From Aphanocapsa sp. GSE-SYN-MK-11-07L (lineage in GTDB: Bacteria > Cyanobacteriota > Cyanobacteriia > Thermosynechococcales > Thermosynechococcaceae), in contig JAHHGS010000089.1 of NCBI GenBank assembly GCA_019359715.1, positions 1 to 52,707 of the forward strand: a stretch of DNA of 52,707 nucleotides, read 5' to 3'. Below, piece by piece: positions 36,157 to 45,925 of this stretch (positions within the stretch are counted from its first letter, which is position 1; each line of letters starts with the position of its first letter). The notes beneath the pieces were generated by a model, which did no database searches, was not told the origin of the DNA, and saw only the letters and a list, made by a program, of their open reading frames with translations. A program made the position numbers and the translations under genes.

Positions 36157-37446
36157 ATGACTAAATCCGCTGGAAAGTTGGCTGGCCAAACCCGACAAGT
36201 CGTTCGCTGGCGCGCGGCGATCGCCGGTTGCTTAATGATTTTGACGTTGACGGCCTGCGAGACTTCTGGCCCCAGCAGTAGCGGATTAAAAGTTGGTTCT
36301 CTGATGCCAACCACGGGGGATTTAGCTTCTCTGGGCAAACCCCTGACCGAGACAACCTCTCTGTTGATTGAGCAAGTAAATGCTTGCGGTGGCGTTAACG
36401 GGGAGCCTGTGACGTTGATTTCAGAGGATGACCAATCTACCCCACCGACGGGGGCAGAAGCAATGACCAAGCTAGCAGAAGTCGATCAGGTGGCTGGAGT
36501 GGTCGGGGCCTTCGGCAGCAGCATTTCCAATGCGGCCCTAGACATTGCTGTCCGAAGCAACATTGTCCTGATTTCTCCGGCTAGCACCAGTACGCTGTTT
36601 ACAGAACGAGCCAAGAAAGGCGACTTAAATGGGTTCTGGGCCCGGACTGCTCCGCCGGACAACCTGCAAGCGGCTGCTCTGGCCAACTTGGCGCGCGAGC
36701 GCGGGTTTAAGCGAGTTTCGACCGTTGTGATCAATAACGACTACGGGCGCAGCTTTGAGAAAGAATTTATCGCTGACTTTAAAAAGCTAGGCGGGACGAT
36801 CGTTAATGAAGCCAATCCCACCCGCTATGACGAACGGGCCACCACCTTCAATTCAGAAGCTGCGGCGGCCTTTGCCAACAAGCCCGATGCTGTGGCAGCA
36901 ATTCTTTACCCTGAGACGGGCAGTTTATTGCTCAAATCCGCCTTCGAGCAGGGCTTAACCAGCGGCGTTCAAATCATGCTGACGGATGGGATGAAAACCG
37001 GCGACATTGCTCAACAGGTGGGCAAGACCGCTGATGGCAAGTTTATTTTGGCGGGGGCGATCGGCACGGTTCCAGGCGCAGACGGCAAAGGCTTAGCCGC
37101 CCTAGAAAAACTTTGGCAGGAGAAGAAACAGCAGCCCCTAGCAGCCTATGTGCCGCAAACTTGGGATGCCGGGGCTTTATTAGTCCTAGCCGCTCAAGCT
37201 GCCAAGGCCAACACTGGTGAAGCGATTAAGGGCAAACTGCGGGAAGTGGCGAATGGCCCTGGCGAAGAAGTAGATGATGTTTGCAAAGGTCTGGCCCTGC
37301 TGCGGGAAGGAAAACCAATTAATTACCAAGGTGCAAGTGGGAATGTCAACCTTGACGAAAATGGTGATGTGGTTGGGGTTTATGATATTTGGCAGGTAAA
37401 ACCGGATGGGGCGATCGCCACGATTGGCAAAGTCCAGCCTAAGTAA
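36157..37446 (+). CDS. ABC transporter substrate-binding lipoprotein (Peripla_BP_6, branched-chain amino acid/urea type)
   Basis: A 429-residue protein with a basic N-terminus, hydrophobic helix and lipobox LTAC (C34), so a membrane-anchored lipoprotein. The mature part follows the Leu/Ile/Val-binding fold: SLMPTTGDLASLGKPL, NACGGVNGEPV, GVVGAFGSSISNAAL, and VVINNDYGRSFEKEF. It would capture an amino acid or a related small molecule for an ABC importer. No permease or ATPase gene is next to it, so the transporter partner is elsewhere. Confidence 0.9.
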   Translation: MTKSAGKLAGQTRQVVRWRAAIAGCLMILTLTACETSGPSSSGLKVGSLMPTTGDLASLGKPLTETTSLLIEQVNACGGVNGEPVTLISEDDQSTPPTGAEAMTKLAEVDQVAGVVGAFGSSISNAALDIAVRSNIVLISPASTSTLFTERAKKGDLNGFWARTAPPDNLQAAALANLARERGFKRVSTVVINNDYGRSFEKEFIADFKKLGGTIVNEANPTRYDERATTFNSEAAAAFANKPDAVAAILYPETGSLLLKSAFEQGLTSGVQIMLTDGMKTGDIAQQVGKTADGKFILAGAIGTVPGADGKGLAALEKLWQEKKQQPLAAYVPQTWDAGALLVLAAQAAKANTGEAIKGKLREVANGPGEEVDDVCKGLALLREGKPINYQGASGNVNLDENGDVVGVYDIWQVKPDGAIATIGKVQPK

Positions 37447-37596
37447 TGCTGCTCTAGAAGGCGGTCGGACTGTCCTCGCTAACCGATTTAGATCACAAAG
37501 GAAAGTGCATCCCCTTGCGTCTGAGCCAAACTTATAGCCAAACTGAAGGAATGGGCATCCCAGTCTGAACCAGCAAATCTAGCGAGAGATCCGCCT

Positions 37597-38088
37597 ATGG
37601 CAGCTACTTTTTCCTTCGATGTTGTCAGCGATTTTGACTGGCAAGAACTGGTCAACGCCGTTGATCAAACCGAACGCGAGATCAAAAGCCGCTATGACTT
37701 AAAAGACACCAAAACCAGCCTGGAACTCTCTAAGGACGGCATCACCATCAACACCGACAGTGAATTTACCCTTGATGCCATCCAAACGATTCTGCAAACC
37801 AAAGCCGCCAAGCGTAACCTATCGCAAAAAATCTTTGACTACGGCAAGGTTGAGTCTGTGAGCGGTAATCGGGTGCAGCAAAAGGTTAACCTCCGGAAGG
37901 GGATCAGCAGTGAAATTGCCAAAGAGCTGAGCAAAACCATTCGGAATGAGTTTAAGAAGGTGCAGCCCAGTATTCAAGGCGACGTGGTGCGAGTCGTTGC
38001 CAAATCGAAAGACGACCTCCAGGAAGTGATGCAGCGGCTGAGGCAGGAAGATCTGGCGATCGCCCTCCAATTCACCAATTATCGTTAA
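37597..38088 (+). CDS. YajQ-family nucleotide-binding protein
   Basis: A 163-residue protein of normal length. It begins with the highly conserved [19 protein letters not shown], then [30 protein letters not shown] and a C-terminal [13 protein letters not shown]. YajQ proteins have two ferredoxin-like folds and bind nucleic acid or, in Xanthomonas, cyclic di-GMP. No regulatory partner is visible here. Confidence 0.95.
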   Translation: MAATFSFDVVSDFDWQELVNAVDQTEREIKSRYDLKDTKTSLELSKDGITINTDSEFTLDAIQTILQTKAAKRNLSQKIFDYGKVESVSGNRVQQKVNLRKGISSEIAKELSKTIRNEFKKVQPSIQGDVVRVVAKSKDDLQEVMQRLRQEDLAIALQFTNYR

Positions 38089-38115
38089 TCAAAACTTATT
38101 TAATCTAAGGCAACT

Positions 38116-38682
38116 ATGCTGCGAAACATTTCTCTTGGCTCAACGGGCATCATTGTCGGTGGAGTATTGGCGGTAATTGGTTTTATCGCCTATGCCCTCA
38201 ATAATCCAACCCTCAATTTGGCCGGTTTTTTCTACGGTGTACCTTTGTTGCTGGGAGGGTTAGCCCTCAAAGCGGCTGAACTGAAGCCAATTCCAGTCAC
38301 TCAAGCCGCCTCGCCAGAAATTATCGAACTGCGCCAAGCCAAAGCCACTGCGACTCAAAATCAAATTCGGCTAGACGTGACTCGCTATCGCTATGGGCAA
38401 GAGGCCCACTTTGACACCTCGTTAAGCCACTTGGGGCTGAGTCCGTCTGATCAAGAGCGACCCGTGCTAGCAGGGCTGCACGAAACTAGTCTGGATGGCA
38501 ACTATGCGCTGGTGCTAGAGTTTGAGTCGCCAATGATCCCGCTGGAAACTTGGCAGAAAAAGCAAGAGAAAATGTCTGCTTTCTTTGGCCCCGGCATTCA
38601 GGTCACAATGACGCCTAAAGGGGGCGATCGCCTCGACCTCGCCTTGATCGCCATAGGGAGTGAAACTGGAAGTCAAGTTTAA
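38116..38682 (+). CDS. DUF2854 conserved cyanobacterial membrane protein
   Basis: A 188-residue protein with two N-terminal hydrophobic segments (about 9-30 and 34-56) and a soluble domain that starts at about residue 65. The run RYRYGQEAHFDTSLSHLGLS is characteristic. It is found widely in cyanobacteria and plastid-bearing plants. The function is unknown. It starts 28 nt after yajQ, so the two are probably co-transcribed. Confidence 0.9.
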   Translation: MLRNISLGSTGIIVGGVLAVIGFIAYALNNPTLNLAGFFYGVPLLLGGLALKAAELKPIPVTQAASPEIIELRQAKATATQNQIRLDVTRYRYGQEAHFDTSLSHLGLSPSDQERPVLAGLHETSLDGNYALVLEFESPMIPLETWQKKQEKMSAFFGPGIQVTMTPKGGDRLDLALIAIGSETGSQV

Positions 38683-38773
38683 ACTGCATAATTTGCACTT
38701 GCCCAAGGTTTGCTTAGGGTTACTTTTGTGGTGATAACGGACTACGCGTCACAGACGGCAAAGGAAGTACAAC

Positions 38774-39022
38774 TTAGTAACGATGAACGCCCTTTTGTCC
38801 AATCCGAATGCACCAAATTTGAGCATCTGGGTAGCGCTCAAGCAACTGATCTGAAGCGGTAATTGTATCCTTCGCGAGTTCAAACGCTCCAGTTTCAATA
38901 TCGATCGCGACAATTTTGCCATGATTGCCCTGCTCAACTTGAGGACGCACCTGAGACTGATAAATCTCATTCCCACGTCGAGCAAATTCTTCTTTGCTGT
39001 AGTGAAACTGTTGAACTGTCAT
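38774..39022 (-). CDS. Small conserved cyanobacterial protein, unknown function
   Basis: An 82-residue soluble protein. The core KIVAIDIETGAFELAKDTIT and the ending CIRIGQKGVHRY match small cyanobacterial proteins that often sit beside an aspartyl-protease-like gene and may be toxin-antitoxin-like. No such partner is present here. AGGAGG lies about 8 nt upstream of the ATG, which makes it a convincing gene. Confidence 0.8.
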   Translation of the reverse strand: MTVQQFHYSKEEFARRGNEIYQSQVRPQVEQGNHGKIVAIDIETGAFELAKDTITASDQLLERYPDAQIWCIRIGQKGVHRY

Positions 39023-39114
39023 AGACTCGACCTCCTCTCAAGGCTTAGCCTAAATTTTAACCTACGAGAATAATTGCTCTGACGTCCAATGTCTCAAGAA
39101 ATTGGACTATTGGA

Positions 39115-39738
39115 CTAATAGATCAGCACCCAGCGCAGTAGCCGAGCCACGACGGCAACCACACAAACCATTGCTAACTGACCGGGCAGCGACTGGACAG
39201 AATAGTGCCACATTGCTTGAAGTAAAGGTTCAGAAAGCTGCCGCGCTAAAGATAGCCCCAGTAGATAGATTAAGCCGAGCAGATGAACCATTCCTAAGCC
39301 AGCCAAACTGCTGATCGCCAAATTTTCGAGGCTGGGCGGTTTACGAAACGCCAGGTAGCCGCATATCCAGGCGGCTGGAATGAAGCCGAGCAAGTAGCCA
39401 AACGTCGGTTCTCGCCAATAGTCCAACCCACCCCCTTGAGAAAAGACTTGGCATCCTGCCAAGCCCAAGACTAAGTAGGCAATCTGGGCGAGAGTTGCTG
39501 ATTGCTTGCCGCCCAAACAGCCAACCAGCAGCACTGCCCCAACTTGATAAGTGACTTGGAGCGGGTAAATTTGCAGTTCTTCTATACTCGTCGGAATTTG
39601 GATGCCCTCTGGACTAACCGTCGGGCCAACCAGAGAAGAAGGAAGAAATGTGCCGCTGATTGTCAATAGGATGCCGATAAAAGCCCAGAGCATCTGATCG
39701 AGGGGAGAGAGTTCATTGCGATTATTTTGGGCAGACAC
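39115..39738 (-). CDS. bioY: Biotin transporter BioY
   Basis: A 207-residue substrate-binding membrane subunit of a biotin ECF-type transporter. It has about six hydrophobic segments, with QVTYQVGAVLLVGCLGGK, LGLAGCQVFSQGGG and EPTFGYLLGFIPAAW matching the BioY fold. No ATPase or EcfT gene is adjacent; BioY may work alone or use shared modules. The predicted start is GTG with a weak ribosome site. Confidence 0.93.
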   Translation of the reverse strand: MSAQNNRNELSPLDQMLWAFIGILLTISGTFLPSSLVGPTVSPEGIQIPTSIEELQIYPLQVTYQVGAVLLVGCLGGKQSATLAQIAYLVLGLAGCQVFSQGGGLDYWREPTFGYLLGFIPAAWICGYLAFRKPPSLENLAISSLAGLGMVHLLGLIYLLGLSLARQLSEPLLQAMWHYSVQSLPGQLAMVCVVAVVARLLRWVLIY

Positions 39739-39932
39739 TAGGGATATGCAGTCACGTCAGCACTAGTATACTCACCGATGCTTGGGGCTTCTTAATTTCT
39801 CCAAATCAAATCTTTTCAAATCCTCACAAATCAGCCTGGTCAGGGTACAAAAGGATAAGATGCGGGATGTGAGATTATTCCTGCTCACTCGGCTTATTTG
39901 TGTTTCCTGCTTGTCACTGATTCAGATTTAAA

Positions 39933-40934
39933 ATGCTGTTTCCCTATTTCCCGCCCCTTTTGCGATCGCTGTTGATTGCATCAACTTTTCCGGTCGGTTT
40001 GTCTACATTAGCTTTGGCTCAGTCGCAACCCAGTTGGCAAGAGTGGGTTCAACAAAATCCAACCTACCGCCAAAGCCCAGTCGCTCCGGTTACTCCACCG
40101 TCAAACGACAAATCGCCAAGTTTCAACATCCCCCGTCCATCGACAGACAACTCGGCTGTGCAGGTGCAGTCTCTGAGTGTCTTGGGGGCGAGGCTGTACG
40201 TGGCGCGAGTAGATTTAACCAATCCTCAGGTGTTGCTAACGATTGGGTTGCCGAGAGGGGCAAATCGGGCCAATAGCTCTCGGATTTCCTATGGGCAAGA
40301 ATCCTTCTCTGGCTTTGTTTCCCGCTTGCAAGCCGCCGTTGTGATCAATGGCACCTTCTTTGGTTTAGACCGAGAGTTACCCGTTATGGGCAATATGGTG
40401 GGGGGAGGACAGTTTCTGAAGTATGTGCCCTGGGAAGACTATGGCACAACTCTCGGCATTAGTTCAGGCAAGCGCCTAGAAATGGTCACAACTCGCCTGG
40501 AAGGTCGCCCCAACTGGTCAAACCAGTGGTTTTCCATTACAGCCGGGCCAAGACTGCTGCGGGGTGGGCGAATTTGGCTCAACCCCAGAGGTGAAGGCTT
40601 TACGGATCGGAAGGTGATGGGCGTGGCCCGCAGAGCCGCGATCGGCTACGACGCCAGCGGAGAGTTTATCTTTCTAGTCGCCTTTTTAACCCCGATCTCG
40701 CTGAATCAAGAAGCCGCAATTATGCAAGCGCTCGGCTGTAGTGAGGCGATGAACCTAGATGGTGGCTCATCTTTGGGTCTGGCCTACCGGGGGCAAACCC
40801 TAGTCAGACCGGGGCGGGGTCTGACGAATGTGATTGCGGTTTACGATGCCCAATCCCCTGCTTCCAATCGGTTAAACAATGCCTGGCGACGCTTTAACCG
40901 CGGTGAGCGTCAGTTTGTCCCGAAGATTTTCTAA
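39933..40934 (+). CDS. Phosphodiester glycosidase family (NAGPA/DUF2233) secreted protein
   Basis: A 333-residue protein with an N-terminal signal peptide (about 1-30, ending in ALAQS). After a low-complexity proline/serine linker comes the NAGPA-like domain with AAVVINGTFFGLD, the ITAGPRLLRGGRIW segment and the end motif CSEAMNLDGGSSLGLAYRG. Such enzymes hydrolyse phosphodiester-linked sugars outside the cytoplasm. The substrate is unknown. Confidence 0.88.
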   Translation: MLFPYFPPLLRSLLIASTFPVGLSTLALAQSQPSWQEWVQQNPTYRQSPVAPVTPPSNDKSPSFNIPRPSTDNSAVQVQSLSVLGARLYVARVDLTNPQVLLTIGLPRGANRANSSRISYGQESFSGFVSRLQAAVVINGTFFGLDRELPVMGNMVGGGQFLKYVPWEDYGTTLGISSGKRLEMVTTRLEGRPNWSNQWFSITAGPRLLRGGRIWLNPRGEGFTDRKVMGVARRAAIGYDASGEFIFLVAFLTPISLNQEAAIMQALGCSEAMNLDGGSSLGLAYRGQTLVRPGRGLTNVIAVYDAQSPASNRLNNAWRRFNRGERQFVPKIF

Positions 40935-41078
40935 GCGATCGCAGGCTTCAGCTTTCAGGCCAAGCATTAATTGCGCTTGCTTGAGCTGGCTGTGATAACA
41001 ATCGCCTGTCAGTTTTGGTAAATTCAACTATAATTCAATTACTTAACCAAATCTCATCCAACTCAACCTGATCCAACT

Positions 41079-42038
41079 GTGTTTTCCACTGCTTTACGTC
41101 GGCCTGTTCTCGATTTACCAACTGACCTGTTTGCCGCGATCGTTGACCTGAAGCGAGAGCTAAACGCCGTCATTTTGGCTCACTATTACCAAGAGTCCGA
41201 AATCCAAGATGTCGCAGACTACATTGGCGATTCTTTAGGCTTAGCCCAGCAAGCAGCCAGCACCGCCGCCGACGTAATTGTGTTTGCGGGAGTGCACTTC
41301 ATGGCAGAAACGGCCAAAATTCTCAACCCCGACAAGCAGGTACTGCTGCCTGACTTAGCGGCCGGTTGCTCTTTGGCTGACAGTTGCCCCCCCGATGCCT
41401 TTGCTGCTTTTAAGGCCGCTCATCCCGACCATTTGGTGATTTCTTACATCAACTGCACGGCCGAAATTAAGGCGATGAGCGACATTATTTGCACCAGCTC
41501 TAACGCTGTCAAAATTGTCCAGCAGCTTCCACCTGAGCAGCCAATTATCTTTGCCCCCGATCGCAACTTGGGTCGCTACGTGATCCAGCAAACCGGGCGA
41601 GAAATGCTGCTGTGGCAGGGCAGTTGTATTGTCCACGAAACCTTTTCTGAGAAAAAGCTAGTCCAGCTTAAAATTCAGCACCCAAACGCTGAGGTGCTAG
41701 CCCACCCAGAATGTGAGCCAGCCGTCCTGCACCATGCCGATTTTATTGGTTCGACCACGGCTTTACTCAAGTACAGCTTTGATCAGCCGGGGCAAGAATT
41801 CATCGTTGTCACCGAACCGGGGATTATTCACCAAATGCAGCGGCAACATCCTGAAAAAACTTTTATTCCCGCCCCACCCAACAGCAACTGCAACTGCAAT
41901 GAATGCCCATTCATGCGGCTGAATACGCTCGAAAAGCTCTACTTAGCAATGAAAAACCGCAGCCCAGAAATTACGCTACCAGAGCCAATTCGGATTGCAG
42001 CGCTTCAGCCGATTCAGCGCATGTTAGCGATGAGTTAG
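41079..42038 (+). CDS. nadA: Quinolinate synthase A
   Basis: A 319-residue enzyme that condenses iminoaspartate with dihydroxyacetone phosphate to quinolinate in NAD synthesis. [59 protein letters not shown] and the cysteine-rich CNCNECPFM near the end include the three 4Fe-4S cluster ligands. The start is GTG in an AT-rich leader. Full length. Confidence 0.97.
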   Translation: MFSTALRRPVLDLPTDLFAAIVDLKRELNAVILAHYYQESEIQDVADYIGDSLGLAQQAASTAADVIVFAGVHFMAETAKILNPDKQVLLPDLAAGCSLADSCPPDAFAAFKAAHPDHLVISYINCTAEIKAMSDIICTSSNAVKIVQQLPPEQPIIFAPDRNLGRYVIQQTGREMLLWQGSCIVHETFSEKKLVQLKIQHPNAEVLAHPECEPAVLHHADFIGSTTALLKYSFDQPGQEFIVVTEPGIIHQMQRQHPEKTFIPAPPNSNCNCNECPFMRLNTLEKLYLAMKNRSPEITLPEPIRIAALQPIQRMLAMS

Positions 42039-42165
42039 ACTGCAAGATTATACTGCAGTGAACAAGAGGCGATATGTAATACGCTGCCCAAAGAGCCTCA
42101 ATTGTTAGTTGAGGCGTGCTTAGTAATTAAGGCTAAGACTTAATACTAAATCTATAAAATGTTAG

Positions 42166-42420
42166 TCACTCTGCGTCAATTCCTTCCCACATTTGAGACA
42201 GTGGGATTCTCTGCCCAGAAGTTGCCTGTTGCAAAGCTCTCTGTAAACTTGCTTTTATATCTTCAACTGATGTATCGTCTGGGTCTTGCTCAAATTCTTC
42301 TTTTTGCTCAGAGAACAAAATAATTACACGAACAGCCCCTTGAGCAATTAGAGGCACAGGTTCACTAAGGGACAAATTCCCCTGCTCATCCACAGCACCT
42401 GTAACTTCAACTGCTCTCAT
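42166..42420 (-). CDS. Probable antitoxin partner of the RelE-like gene
   Basis: An 84-residue acidic protein. The N-terminus VTGAVDEQGNLSLSEPVPL followed by VRVIILFS is the short beta-type, AbrB-like pattern seen in cyanobacterial small antitoxins. The C-terminal SLQRALQQATSGQRIPLSQMWEGI is helical. It lies 83 nt downstream of the RelE-like toxin gene, in toxin-first order. The identification is an inference from size, pattern and position. Confidence 0.65.
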   Translation of the reverse strand: MRAVEVTGAVDEQGNLSLSEPVPLIAQGAVRVIILFSEQKEEFEQDPDDTSVEDIKASLQRALQQATSGQRIPLSQMWEGIDAE

Positions 42421-42503
42421 GACTTAAACCTCAATCCATCTAAATTAAGGATAACTGACCCTTAACAGGATTGCGTAACTTCTTCCGGCAGAAATCTACT
42501 CAT

Positions 42504-42923
42504 CTAGGAATTTCCGTAGAACTCATTAAAAATATTGCAGATCTCCTTAATACTGATATCCTCACGGTCTGACTTTGAATAAATTGTTAAGAGTAGTACA
42601 GATGTTGGTGACTCAATCTGATAAATCAATCGGTATCCAGCACTTTTACCCTTCTGGATATCCCGGTTCTTGACTCTTGTTTTGAATACAACGTAGCCTT
42701 CACTAATTCCTGTAAGGCGATCACCAACAAAATTGCCTATTTGCAATTCCTGAACCACAACCTGAATATCAGAACGGATACTACGATAGCGTTTTGCCAA
42801 GTTGCGAAGACTCTGCTGAAATTCGGGAGTTAGATCTATGCATACAACAGATGGCTGGCTCTGTAAATCAGATGGAGAATCAAGTTCTTTATCAGGATTT
42901 TGCTCACTCTGCATAATACTCAC
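42504..42923 (-). CDS. RelE/ParE-superfamily toxin-like protein
   Basis: A 139-residue protein. A poorly conserved N-terminal extension (about 1-28) is followed by a RelE-like domain: TPEFQQSLRNLAKRYRSIRS, QIGNFVGDRLTG, VFKTRVKN, AGYRLIYQI and VLLLTIYSKSDREDI. This matches cyanobacterial RelE-type mRNA-targeting toxins. The start may be at a second Met three codons in. Confidence 0.8.
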   Translation of the reverse strand: MSIMQSEQNPDKELDSPSDLQSQPSVVCIDLTPEFQQSLRNLAKRYRSIRSDIQVVVQELQIGNFVGDRLTGISEGYVVFKTRVKNRDIQKGKSAGYRLIYQIESPTSVLLLTIYSKSDREDISIKEICNIFNEFYGNS

Positions 42924-43078
42924 TCTGGTTGGTAATCAACGGCAATTGTCAAGAGAAAAGCTCCTAGCCGTCTTGCTTCGATAGCAGTTAGATCACAAGG
43001 TTGAGAGCCATGGTTGTTCAGATTTCTATCTTTCAATTATGACCAGTAAGATATAGCTAGCAGAATGAGGTTTGCTTT

Positions 43079-43912
43079 ATGACTGTATCGCTCCCTTTTG
43101 TTGAGCAGGCAGATCCGCAAAAGCCAGCCAAGCTGCCCACGATGTATGATTTGCCCAGTCAAGACCCAGAGGAACCAGGTTTGCCGGATGAATTTCATAA
43201 TTTGCAACCACAGCTTTTGAGTGCCACCCTGCGGTTGACAAATGTGAGCAGAGAGCGCATTTTTACCGGCACTGATCTCAACCTTTACTACGATGTTCAG
43301 AATCCGTTCTGGCATAAACGCCCAGATTGGTTTGTGGCGATCGGTGTGCCTCGACTCTATGCAAACAGCGACCTGCGTTTGAGCTATGTGATTTGGGATG
43401 AGCAAGTGAATCCCTCTGTAATCGTAGAATTGCTCTCACCGGGGACAGACAAAGCGGACACTGCGGTGGGCGGGTTTCCCGACTTGGAGCAAGTGTCCAA
43501 GAGAGAAGATTTGGGACAAACAATATCAGCAGCGGGTGAACCCCCCACCAAATGGCAGGTGTATGAGCGCGTATTAAAGTTGCCCTACTATGTCCTTTTC
43601 GATCGCTACAGCGGCATATTAAGAGCCTATCAACTCGTAGAAGAGCGCTATCAGGAGCTACAAATTCTAGCCGGCCGAATTTGGCTACCAGATTTAAACA
43701 TTGGTCTGGGCTTGTGGCAAGGTGAATACCAAGGCATCAGCCGCCAATGGTTGCGCTGGCTGAATGATGAGGGCAACTGGATTCCAACTGATTTTGAGCA
43801 AGAGCGTCAGCAACGGTTGCGGGCTGAACAACAGCGAGATACGGCTGAGGAGAAGGCAAACCGAATGGCTAAACAATTGAAAGCGCTGGGGGTTGACCCA
43901 GACCAGATCTAG
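43079..43912 (+). CDS. Uma2-family (DUF820) endonuclease-like protein with C-terminal coiled coil
   Basis: A 277-residue member of the longer Uma2 subgroup. The core includes KRPDWFVAIGVP (PD position), NPSVIVELLSPGTDKAD and KWQVYERVLKLPYYVLFD, and the end (about 245-272) is a charged coiled coil, QERQQRLRAEQQRD. This architecture is common in cyanobacteria and its function is unknown. It appears intact. Confidence 0.9.
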   Translation: MTVSLPFVEQADPQKPAKLPTMYDLPSQDPEEPGLPDEFHNLQPQLLSATLRLTNVSRERIFTGTDLNLYYDVQNPFWHKRPDWFVAIGVPRLYANSDLRLSYVIWDEQVNPSVIVELLSPGTDKADTAVGGFPDLEQVSKREDLGQTISAAGEPPTKWQVYERVLKLPYYVLFDRYSGILRAYQLVEERYQELQILAGRIWLPDLNIGLGLWQGEYQGISRQWLRWLNDEGNWIPTDFEQERQQRLRAEQQRDTAEEKANRMAKQLKALGVDPDQI

Positions 43913-43916
43913 ATTT

Positions 43917-44423
43917 TCAAGCTTTATGCCTCGTTATGCTGTATGCGTGGCAGGTCGTGATCTCACTCTTCTGGCCAGGATACGCATCAAAAATGGCGCG
44001 GTGAGCACTATAAGACCAAGCATCCTCACGGTGGTAATAGTTAGTCACCCAATCCTCCAGCACTGCCAGCATGGCGTTTTGTTGTTCTGGTGATTCATAC
44101 TTGTGGGGTTCCCACGGCCTTAACCTGTTGTTTGCTAGGCACGCCTCTCATCCAGGGTTGAGAAAGATCAACTCTGTGCATGAAGCAGCAGCGGTTTGTA
44201 TTAACTCACCATAGCAACCTTCGATGATCCACTCTGGTTCTGATGCCATAAAACTTTGAAGCAACTTGTTAATTGCGTCGGGGTTGCGTTGAACTGCAAT
44301 TGTGCCAGGCTCCCAAACAATTGAATCCAAATCTAGGTGTTTGATGTTGTGCTGTTCAGAGTACGACCTGGCAAAAGTACTTTTGCCTGAGCCAGAGTTG
44401 CCAAAGACAAGAATTTTTTGCAT
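43917..44423 (-). pseudogene. P-loop NTPase (AAA/adenylate kinase-like), split by an in-frame TGA
   Basis: The frame begins MQKILVFGNSGSGKSTFARS, a Walker A, followed by HLDLDSIVWEPG and WIIEGCYGELI, as in topology-modulation and adenylate-kinase-like ATPases. It stops at TGA (44148-44150) after FLNPG. Exactly the same frame continues with EACLANNRLRPWEPHKY and runs to a stop at 43917. Relatives read through this point. It is therefore probably an inactivated gene with a single nonsense change; a sequencing error is possible. Confidence 0.75.
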
Positions 44424-44686
44424 GAAAAATATGGCTATCCTAAATGAGGTGCGTCTCTCACGACCTAAATTGTCCAGATCCCATCTGCAATTGCTATCTA
44501 ACGATTGAGATGAGCCGTCTCAGATAACTTCTGCTACACACAGATAACCTCTTGGCGGTCGGCTCCATCGATTTGTTATCTCGCTTGGCAAGTACATTTC
44601 GTTCACTTTCCAATCAGGGACAAACAGACTCTTTGGTCATACACGGTAGGTGTCTTCTTAATGGCGGCTATTCCCTTGGGGTAGCA

Positions 44687-45925
44687 TTACGATTTGTCGA
44701 TGACAACGCTACGCGTTCGCGAAGCGGCTCCTGTGGAGCATCGTGTGAGACTGGCTGTTTCCAGATCATATCGAAATTGATCGATGGTTCCTTCTTTGAT
44801 TTTTTCAATCACCTCCTCAATTATCTCCAGCGGAACGAGGAACCACTCCCTCGGTTTCACTGGCGTGCCGAAGCGATCCTGCAATTCCAGATCCAATTGA
44901 GCGCTGCCGAAAAACTTTTGAAGGAGTGCCTCAAGTCCCTTGCGGTTGATATTCGCCAGTTTGAAGGTGGCGACGATTTCTACGTCCGCTAGCAGATAGG
45001 TCGGGTCTTTCTTGGCGTTGGCAATCCGGCTTTTCACATCACCTCCGGTTACTCCGATTTTGTGAATGACTGATCGATGCTCGACAACGACGGAATGATC
45101 TGATTTGCTCCTGAGCACGTAAATGTAGCCAGTCGGTGAGTCGTCCGCTGCTTCAGTATCCGCAAAAAGTGGGCCGAAATCTGAATTGGTAATGCGACGA
45201 CTGGCTTTGTCTTTATTTAAAGCCCGCTGGAGCGATCGCAACAGCAAATCACTCTCGGTGGCATTGTCATACACCACCCGCAGTCTCCGGTCTTGCCGCC
45301 CATAATCACTAACAAATGGTTCACCCATATCGACCACCATGACCTTCTGCCCATCGAGAATAAACAGATCCCTTTGGTTGACTGCCGCATTATCCCGATA
45401 TTTGATGGTTTGCCGTGTCCCTGTCTCCAAATCACGCTGTACTTGGTCAAAGATCGGTTTGAATTGATCGAAGTCCTGGCAGGGAGTGCGCTGGGCGATT
45501 TCCTCTGCGGCTTTAATTTCCTGGCGCGATCGCACATGGGTAAGCCGGATAACGTCGCTCTCTGAGTCTGCATTGATGCCAAGGGAGTCCAGCATTATTT
45601 CATCGTCAAGGTCTGCTTCTAGGGGTAGGCTGGTATCTGCGACTGCCACTAGCAATCTGCGAGAGTCTAGTGGTTCCAAGACGGCACGGCATTCCTCCGA
45701 TTCCCGCAGGCGATCCAGACGCACGGCGTAGAGCCGCTCGAAGATATCCCGATCCTCCCCATGTTGGGGCAGTCTGCCCTGTTCTTCTACAAACCGCTCG
45801 ATTTCCTCGAAGCCTGCAATGATCCGCTCTTCCTTGGCGGAACGCTGACCGGATGGTTCGGGGGCAAGGTCTACACCCAATTCGCCGAGCAATTCTAAAT
45901 CATCATCGGTGGTGTATTTAGGCAT
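44687..45925 (-). CDS. GIY-YIG (T5orf172-like) nuclease family protein
   Basis: A 412-residue protein. The N-terminal half is acidic and helical with no recognised domain. The GIY-YIG nuclease domain lies at about 267-375: TGYIYVLRS, VIHKIGVTGGDVKSRI and LEALLQKFF supply the tyrosine, arginine and glutamate positions. The last 25 codons come partly from a palindromic repeat (44708-44739), so the native C-terminus has been replaced. The start overlaps the helicase stop by 8 nt on the same strand, which indicates a functional pair. Likely role: DNA cleavage in a restriction-like system. Confidence 0.85.
   Translation of the reverse strand: MPKYTTDDDLELLGELGVDLAPEPSGQRSAKEERIIAGFEEIERFVEEQGRLPQHGEDRDIFERLYAVRLDRLRESEECRAVLEPLDSRRLLVAVADTSLPLEADLDDEIMLDSLGINADSESDVIRLTHVRSRQEIKAAEEIAQRTPCQDFDQFKPIFDQVQRDLETGTRQTIKYRDNAAVNQRDLFILDGQKVMVVDMGEPFVSDYGRQDRRLRVVYDNATESDLLLRSLQRALNKDKASRRITNSDFGPLFADTEAADDSPTGYIYVLRSKSDHSVVVEHRSVIHKIGVTGGDVKSRIANAKKDPTYLLADVEIVATFKLANINRKGLEALLQKFFGSAQLDLELQDRFGTPVKPREWFLVPLEIIEEVIEKIKEGTIDQFRYDLETASLTRCSTGAASRTRSVVIDKS
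44708..44739. repeat. Double-hairpin small dispersed repeat at the end of the GIY-YIG gene
   Basis: GCTACGCG/CGCGAAGC (one mismatch, 2-nt loop) is followed directly by GCTCC-TGT-GGAGC (perfect). Such small palindromic elements are known as mobile repeats in cyanobacteria. It encodes the odd C-terminal residues STGAASRTRSV of the nuclease. Confidence 0.65.

Noticed and set aside
42924-43078. Short minus-strand frame reading DLTAIEARRLGAFLLTIAVD
   Set aside because: It has no start codon in frame, no recognisable family and a very short length; possibly debris, but not supportable.
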